From NCBI GenBank assembly GCA_004297825.1, contig SCSX01000069.1, forward strand, positions 88,882 through 152,881: a stretch of DNA of 64,000 nt, read 5' to 3'. Below the pieces are notes generated by a model that was given only the letters and a program-made list of their open reading frames with translations, ran no database searches and was not told the DNA's origin. This DNA comes from Spirochaetota bacterium (GTDB lineage: Bacteria; Spirochaetota; UBA4802; UBA5368). The translations under genes were made by a program, and so were the position numbers. Below, one piece after another: positions 59,321 to 64,000 of the stretch. Position 1 is the first letter of the stretch. Each line of letters opens with the position of its first letter.

Positions 59321-61087
59321 ATGATGAAAAAACTTATGGGCGCAATCGCCTTCTCCGTCATTCTTTTTATTGGCACGACCGGAGCAAGCGCTCAAGATGC
59401 AGATATGCCCCGCGTGGATATTTCGGGCGAAGTCCGACGGCCCCAGAGCCTGTCGATGCGCGACCTCGCGCGCTTTGGCGGCGAGGAGGTGCGCGTGTGC
59501 GAGATTGACGGGGAAGGCAATTTCCAGGGGGTGTTCATGTACCGGGGGGTGCCCCTGAAACACCTGCTGGAACTCGCCGCGGCCGCAAAGGAGGACGCCC
59601 CCTTCCACAAGCTCATCGACCTCGCCGTCGAGGTGCGCGGGGCGAACGGATCGCGGGCGCTTTTATCCTGGGGAGAGATCATGTACCGCCAGCCCTCGAA
59701 CGCGATCATCGCGTACCGGGCGGAGCCGGTGATGCCTCAAAAAGATTGCTCGTCCTGCCACAAGAAAGGCGAGTTCGAGAAATGGCGTGCCCCGCTCTCG
59801 CGTACGATTGCGCTGCCGCGGCTGGTCCTTGCCGGCGACAGCCGTACCGGGCGCTCCATCGAGGGCGTGGTTTCCATCGCGGTGTTCGAATGCGCCCCCT
59901 CCATGCCGTACGTCCGCCTGAAAGACGAACAGTCACCCTCCATCGCGCTTGTCCGGAACGGAACGCGTATCGGCGAGGTAAAGGATCTCGCGAAGTTCCC
60001 GCATCGGGAAACACGCGTCCTGCAGGTGGGGGACGGCAAGGGGTTCCACGGCGCCAAATCGTTTATCGGCGTTCCCCTGGCGGAGGTACTCGCGGCGCAG
60101 GGCGTCGCCTATGCGCCGGGTGCGCTCTTCGTGGTCTCGTCGCCGGGGGGATACCGCTCGGTCTTTTCGGCCGGGGAGCTCTTTCTCGACCGCATGGGTT
60201 CCGGAATTGTACTCGCCGATTCGGCGCCGGGGTCCGATACGCTCGTCCCCGGGAAATTCAGCCTCGTCTTCGCGGATGACGTATCGGCGGATCGCTGGGT
60301 GAAGGCCGTCGATAAAATCGAAATGATCGAACCCGCGAAGGCGCCCATGCTCTATATCGTGGGCGTGGGCTGCGGCGACGTTTCCCTGCTCACGCACGAG
60401 GCGGTCACCTGCATGGCGAAGGCCGATACCTTCGTCTGCACGCAGGATATCGCCGACCGGTTCGCGCAGTACATGGGATCGAAACCGGTGCTCTACGACC
60501 CGCTCCTGTCGCTCGCCAATTATCAAAAGAAGAAAAACCCCGGCCTTGCCGATGCGGAGATAAAGGCGCGCGTGGAGGAGGCCCGGAAGGAGCAGATAAA
60601 AAGCCTTAAAGACGCGCTCGCGAAGGACATGACCGTCGCGTTCCTGGAATACGGCGATCCGACCATTTACGGTTCCTGGACCTACTGGCTGTACGAGCAG
60701 GTCCCGCGCGCGCGGGTGAAGGTGATTCCCGGCGTGAGCGCGTTCAACGCCGCGAACGCGATGATAGGCGTGAACGCGGCGGTGAACGGCGCGGTCGTGC
60801 TCACGGTGCCGGACGGGATACGGCGCAACGAGGACCTGGTGCGCGCCGCGGGAAAGAACGGCGACACGATCGCGGTGTTCGTGGGGCTTCACGAGCTCAA
60901 GACGATCGTTCCGATATTCCAGAAGTATTACGCCGCCGACACGCCGGTGATCATCGCCTACAAGGCAGGCTACGCCAGGGACGGGAAGCTCCTGAAAAGC
61001 ACCCTGGCCGCCGTTCTCGCCGATGCGGAAAAGGAAAAAGAAAAGTTCCTGGGACTCATCTACGTGGGTCCCGCGCTGAGGCAGTAA
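59321..61087 (+). CDS. Exported fusion: sulfite-oxidase-like domain, CxxCH haem site, second such domain, tetrapyrrole methylase
   Basis: Protein of 588 residues. A signal peptide is cleaved near A24 (IAFSVILFIGTTGASAQ). Domain 1 (about 30-135) is sulfite-oxidase-like: ISGEVRRPQSLSMRDLARFG, C60 in EVRVCEIDGEGNFQG at the position of the molybdenum-ligating Cys, then YRGVPLKHLLE. Next is C143-S-S-C146-H147, a c-type haem motif. Domain 2 (about 185-335) repeats the fold without that Cys (GFHGAKSFIGVPLAEVLAAQ, GGYRSVFSAGELFL). Residues 344-588 are a tetrapyrrole methylase of the CobM/CbiF/CysG type: YIVGVGCGDVSLLTHEAV, FLEYGDPTIYGSW and VKVIPGVSAFNAANA. A SAM-dependent fold in the envelope is unexpected. 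Confidence 0.88.
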   Translation: MMKKLMGAIAFSVILFIGTTGASAQDADMPRVDISGEVRRPQSLSMRDLARFGGEEVRVCEIDGEGNFQGVFMYRGVPLKHLLELAAAAKEDAPFHKLIDLAVEVRGANGSRALLSWGEIMYRQPSNAIIAYRAEPVMPQKDCSSCHKKGEFEKWRAPLSRTIALPRLVLAGDSRTGRSIEGVVSIAVFECAPSMPYVRLKDEQSPSIALVRNGTRIGEVKDLAKFPHRETRVLQVGDGKGFHGAKSFIGVPLAEVLAAQGVAYAPGALFVVSSPGGYRSVFSAGELFLDRMGSGIVLADSAPGSDTLVPGKFSLVFADDVSADRWVKAVDKIEMIEPAKAPMLYIVGVGCGDVSLLTHEAVTCMAKADTFVCTQDIADRFAQYMGSKPVLYDPLLSLANYQKKKNPGLADAEIKARVEEARKEQIKSLKDALAKDMTVAFLEYGDPTIYGSWTYWLYEQVPRARVKVIPGVSAFNAANAMIGVNAAVNGAVVLTVPDGIRRNEDLVRAAGKNGDTIAVFVGLHELKTIVPIFQKYYAADTPVIIAYKAGYARDGKLLKSTLAAVLADAEKEKEKFLGLIYVGPALRQ

Positions 61088-61125
61088 CAATCAGGAACAA
61101 AAGAACGCTTTAGAAAAGGCGTTGA

Positions 61126-61188
61126 AACCGCGAATGCACGCGAATGAACGCCAATGGTTTTTTATAAAATTCGCGTATATTCGCGGTT
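61126..61188. repeat. Palindromic repeat between convergent genes
   Basis: AACCGCGAATGCACGCGAAT at the left is mirrored by ATTCGCGTATATTCGCGGTT at the right, matching at nearly every position, with an AT-rich centre (GGTTTTTTATAAA). It lies between the fusion gene and the convergent regulator gene and may end both transcripts. Confidence 0.75.
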
Positions 61189-61200
61189 GCATTTCCCAAG

Positions 61201-62118
61201 CTACGACGTCGTATGCACGATCCTGCCCGAGTTCGAAAAATCGTAATCCCCCAGCGGCGCGACGCGCTTTCTGAATGTTTCGGTGTTGAGGGTCTCTATG
61301 AACGCCTGCACCCCGCGCGCGAAGAAGGTCTCCTGCGCGAGGACCATGTCGAAGCTTTCCTTCACGAGGGGCACGAAGGGGAGCCCCAGGAGGCGCGATA
61401 CCGCGACCGTCGCCAGGCACACGTTCGCCTCGCCCGACAGGAGCGCGAGTCCCGCCTCCAGGTGCGTATACACCACGCGCCCGTAGCCGTCGATGCGGCC
61501 GGGATCGATCCCGCGCTGGTTCAGATTGTAATCGAGAAACACCCGCGTGCCCGATCCCTCCTGCCGATTGATGAAGCGCATGCCCTCCCCGGTGAGGTCC
61601 TCGAACCGTTCGATGCGCCGGGGGGCGTCCTTGGCGGAAATGAATCCCAGCTCCCTGAAGAAGAGGTGCACCACGGCGAACTTCTTATCGCCCAGGTGCG
61701 ACGAGAGGTAGGGTATGTTATAGGTTCCCGTCGCGGGATCGAGCAAGTGGCACCAGGCGATATCGGTCTCACCAGCGCCAAGGAGGCGCAGGCCCTGGGT
61801 GCTCCCGGTGCTGGAGCTGAAGATGAGCATCCCGGGGGACGCTTCCTTCACCGTGTTGAGGAGGATCTCGAGAACGGGATCATTGCTTCCCGCCGCCAGG
61901 AGGCTGGTATCGGCCCCCCGATGCTTCTTCGCGCCCCCCTCCTCCCCCGCTTTCGCATGGACGGCGATCCATCGGTCGATGAGGTCCTTGGGGAAAATCC
62001 ACTTGCCCGTGATCCTGGTCGCGGGAAGGTCGCGGTCGCGTATGAGGGCGTAGACCTGTTTCTCGTGCACGCCCAGGTATTCCGCGACCTCTTTGGTGTT
62101 CATCATCATGCCGGGCAT
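61201..62118 (-). CDS. Regulator with excisionase-type HTH and periplasmic-binding-protein-like domain
   Basis: Protein of 305 residues. The start MPGMMMNTKEVAEY at 62118 has AGGAG 7 bases upstream. The N-terminal MerR/excisionase-like HTH (about 4-55) reads NTKEVAEYLGVHEKQVYALI, then DLPATRITGKWIFPKDLIDRW. The C-terminal part (about 75-300) is a PBP-like domain: MLIFSSSTGSTQGLRLLGAG, EGMRFINRQEGSGTRVFLDY and AGLALLSGEANVCLATVAVS, resembling molybdate/tungstate-responsive one-component regulators. There is no signal peptide, so it senses a cytoplasmic ligand. It follows the mop gene on the same strand. Confidence 0.87.
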   Translation of the reverse strand: MPGMMMNTKEVAEYLGVHEKQVYALIRDRDLPATRITGKWIFPKDLIDRWIAVHAKAGEEGGAKKHRGADTSLLAAGSNDPVLEILLNTVKEASPGMLIFSSSTGSTQGLRLLGAGETDIAWCHLLDPATGTYNIPYLSSHLGDKKFAVVHLFFRELGFISAKDAPRRIERFEDLTGEGMRFINRQEGSGTRVFLDYNLNQRGIDPGRIDGYGRVVYTHLEAGLALLSGEANVCLATVAVSRLLGLPFVPLVKESFDMVLAQETFFARGVQAFIETLNTETFRKRVAPLGDYDFSNSGRIVHTTS

Positions 62119-62160
62119 GGGCCTTCTCCTGTACGGCCCATGATGGCACGAATGCGTCAC

Positions 62161-62370
62161 CTAGTCAACAGCAATCATGACGTTCGAGGCCTTGACGACC
62201 CCATAGACGGAGGAGCCCTCCTTGAGGCCCAGGTTCGCCACGGAGGCGTTGGTGATGACCGATATGAGCTCCTGTCCGCCCGCGAGCTCGATGGTCACCT
62301 CCGAGTTCACCGCCCCGGTGTTTATCTTTTTGATCTTTCCTTTAAGCACGTTGCGCGCGCTGATTTTCAT
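62161..62370 (-). CDS. mop: Molybdenum-pterin/molybdate-binding Mop protein (single TOBE domain)
   Basis: Protein of 69 residues consisting of one Mop/TOBE domain: MKISARNVLKGKIKKINTGA, VNSEVTIELAGGQELISVIT and LGLKEGSSVYGVVKASNVMI are canonical. Mop proteins form hexamers that store or buffer molybdate in the cytoplasm. The start at 62370 has GGAGGGG just upstream; the longer reading lacks homology. The regulator gene starts 42 bases downstream, so the two form an operon. No modABC transporter is in the window. Confidence 0.93.
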   Translation of the reverse strand: MKISARNVLKGKIKKINTGAVNSEVTIELAGGQELISVITNASVANLGLKEGSSVYGVVKASNVMIAVD

Positions 62371-62807
62371 ACGCTCCCCTCCAATAATGTATTTCAAGTA
62401 CATTAATTTCCGATATCAAAGCCGGGCATATCTTCGTGTACATGATTAATCAGTATACGCATGTGCGGGAGATTCGGCAAGTTTTAAACGGAACGCACCG
62501 GCAATCGGGGACGATCACGGGGAATGAGGAATTGTGCGAATGGGGAACAGCGCAACCAGAACCGACCAGATCCTACAAAACCAACGCGAAACATCCACCG
62601 GGTCCGGATTTGAAAGTGCATCAGTATAAAATTTACTGATGCACTGCACCCGAACGATACCGCTCCCCATCCGGTGGCATAGGGGCGGCCTATCGCCGAC
62701 AGCATGGTTCGACGGAGTTTACCCCGAGCCCGTCGAGGGGCTCACCATGACAGTGTGGTTCGACGGAGCTCTCCTCCCCCCTTTTTTCAAGGGGGGACCG
62801 AGGGGGG
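62371..62807. repeat. Gene-free stretch rich in hairpins and repeats
   Basis: GTGCATCAGTA / TACTGATGCAC (62616-62644) is a perfect 11-base stem with a 7-base AT loop. TGGTTCGACGGAG occurs twice (62705-62717 and 62756-62768). CCCCCCTT-TTTTC-AAGGGGGG (62776-62796) is a hairpin 11 bases from the stop of the next minus-strand gene and may terminate it. No coding region was recognised. Confidence 0.7.
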
Positions 62808-64000
62808 TTACACCCGCTCAAACAGACCCAACACCCTGTCGAAGCGCGCGATCGCGTCGTCTATGACCTCGTCGGTATCGGCCATGCTGGTGTAGAGACG
62901 GCTCCCGGCGAGACTTATGAGCCCCTCGGCCATGAGGACGGCGCCCGTCTCCTCCATGATGTGCTTGCGCTTCGTGACCTCTTCGAATATCTTGGGATTG
63001 GTGATCTCCATGAGCATCGCAGCGGCGGTCTCCAGGTGGCAGATCGATCCGTGGTTGAAGGCGACGAACGGAAGGTCATGCTTCTTGATGATTTCCTGCA
63101 AGCCTTTAGTGAGCCGGTCGCCCGCGCGGCCTGCCTTCACGTGCGCCTCGTTCTCCACGATCGCCTGGATCGCGAAATATCCCGCCGCACAGCTCAGGGG
63201 GTTTGCGGACAGGGTCCCGCCCACCATGGCGCGCTTCCCGAGTCCCTGGAGGCCCGCGGCAAACACGCTCATCACCTCGGTCCTGCCGCCCACGCCGCCC
63301 GCGGCCGGGTAGCCGCCCGCGACGCATTTCCCGAACACCGTGAGGTCTGGCTTCACGTCGAAATACCCCTGCGCCCCGCCCGGTCCCACGCGAAACGCCG
63401 TGACCACCTCGTCGAATATAAGGAGGGACGAGAACTCGTCGCACAGGGCGCGCACGTTCTTGTTGAAGTCGAAGAGCACGGGCCTGGTGCCGCTTTCCGG
63501 GCCCAAGGGCTCAACGATCACCGCGGCCGTCCCGCCGTTCTTTTCGTTCTCCTCGAAGAGCTTCCTGAGCGCTTCGAGGTCGTTGGGGTAGACCTCCTGG
63601 ACGAACTCGAAACTCCCCTTGGGGATGCCGTGCGCCTCGAGCGTGCCCAATCCGGGAATGCGCATGCCGAGCACCATCTGGTCGCTCCATCCGTGGTAGG
63701 CGCCCCCCACCTTGATGATGTAGTTCTTACCGGTGAAACAGCGCGCGGCGCGGATCGCGGCCATGCAGGACTCGGTGCCGCTGGCCAGGCTCCTGAACAG
63801 CTCGACCGAAGGGATGAGCTTCGTGATGAGCTCGGCGAGCTTGAGCTCGTACTCGTGAAAAAGCCCCGTGACGGGACCGGACTCGCGAATGACCCCGATA
63901 ACCTTCTCCTGGACCGGCCCGTAGTTGGAGCCCAGAAGCGTGGGGCCGCCCGCCTGCAGGAAGTCGATGTAGCGGTTCCCATCCACATCCCAGAGATAGG
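62808..64000 (-). CDS. Class III aminotransferase of the glutamate-1-semialdehyde aminomutase type, N-terminus cut by window edge
   Basis: PLP enzyme; 397 codons visible, with the true start beyond the right edge (the reading continues as YLWDVDGNRYIDF). Blocks are SLASGTESCMAAIRAAR (PLP phosphate), KVGGAYHGWSDQM, LLIFDEVVTAFRVGPGG and the lysine in LTVFGKCVAGGYPAAGG. The sequence is nearest to HemL and its relatives, which include other amino-acid aminomutases or aminotransferases. True HemL would make 5-aminolevulinate for tetrapyrroles, which would fit the neighbouring locus, but the substrate cannot be settled from the visible part. Confidence 0.82.
   Translation of the reverse strand, partial: YLWDVDGNRYIDFLQAGGPTLLGSNYGPVQEKVIGVIRESGPVTGLFHEYELKLAELITKLIPSVELFRSLASGTESCMAAIRAARCFTGKNYIIKVGGAYHGWSDQMVLGMRIPGLGTLEAHGIPKGSFEFVQEVYPNDLEALRKLFEENEKNGGTAAVIVEPLGPESGTRPVLFDFNKNVRALCDEFSSLLIFDEVVTAFRVGPGGAQGYFDVKPDLTVFGKCVAGGYPAAGGVGGRTEVMSVFAAGLQGLGKRAMVGGTLSANPLSCAAGYFAIQAIVENEAHVKAGRAGDRLTKGLQEIIKKHDLPFVAFNHGSICHLETAAAMLMEITNPKIFEEVTKRKHIMEETGAVLMAEGLISLAGSRLYTSMADTDEVIDDAIARFDRVLGLFERV

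Noticed and set aside
1..64000. CRISPR arrays, rRNA or tRNA genes, prophage or complete insertion sequences
   Set aside because: No regularly spaced direct repeats, rRNA-like segments, tRNA folds, transposase or phage structural genes were seen in reading the window.

Overview
The window is GC-rich bacterial chromosome, densely packed, with operons that overlap by 1-20 bases. The cell has an outer membrane: there is a TonB-dependent receptor, a beta-barrel protein, several lipoproteins and a system II-like cytochrome-biogenesis pair. Relaxed lipoboxes, a SpoIIE-type phosphatase with a STAS partner, many histidine kinases and a beta-propeller lipoprotein like those of Leptospira point to a free-living spirochaete relative (Spirochaetota). 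This is inference from gene content only; no rRNA or tRNA gene is present.

Layout. 1-3.9 kb: NAD(P)H-hydrate repair enzyme (cut by the left edge), a lipoprotein and a short-chain acyl-CoA dehydrogenase. 3.9-5.6 kb: an AT-rich island with an Xre/RES toxin-antitoxin pair and a DUF2007-like membrane protein. 5.8-12.7 kb: arginine biosynthesis (argJ, an outer-membrane protein, argD-argF-argG) ending in a degenerate acyl-CoA-dehydrogenase-like gene. 13-24.9 kb: signalling, with a MoxR/VWA/kinase operon, a kinase-receiver hybrid, a STAS/PP2C partner-switch pair, a TPR protein and a PAS kinase. 24.9-30.3 kb: AMMECR1 and Memo, split coaB/coaC, mutL, a sirtuin and a 45-residue Cys-rich membrane peptide. 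30.5-42.3 kb: SSB, a kinase, GDPD, an M23 peptidase, a kinase-fold protein paired with a class III aminotransferase, a CBS protein, recO, an HtrA-like protease without export signal, and purB. 42.4-46.7 kb: a MarR-controlled thioesterase/ferredoxin/MBL operon divergent from a CaiB/AMACR-type gene. 46.7-53.5 kb: miaB, a SPOR protein, mutS, an M28 peptidase and a slipin. 53.7-62.4 kb: the most unusual locus. 62.8-64 kb: a GSAM-like aminotransferase cut by the right edge.

The 53.7-62.4 kb locus holds a TonB-dependent receptor, a membrane-anchored protein with two sulfite-oxidase-like domains, a CcsA-like and a short ResB-like protein. Divergent from these is an exported fusion: sulfite-oxidase-like domain, CxxCH haem motif, second sulfite-oxidase-like domain, then a complete tetrapyrrole (corrin/porphyrin) methylase domain. 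A Mop domain protein and a HTH plus PBP-like regulator, both molybdate-type, follow. Together they suggest envelope handling of a tetrapyrrole and/or molybdenum cofactor. A SAM-dependent methylase fold behind a signal peptide is hard to explain by known biochemistry and is the best candidate here for an undescribed system.

Palindromic intergenic repeats are common. One family has an almost invariant core and outer arms that change together (42.3, 45.4 and 52.7 kb, plus a leader-only copy at 12.9 kb). A second family lies at 31.0 and 39.7 kb.
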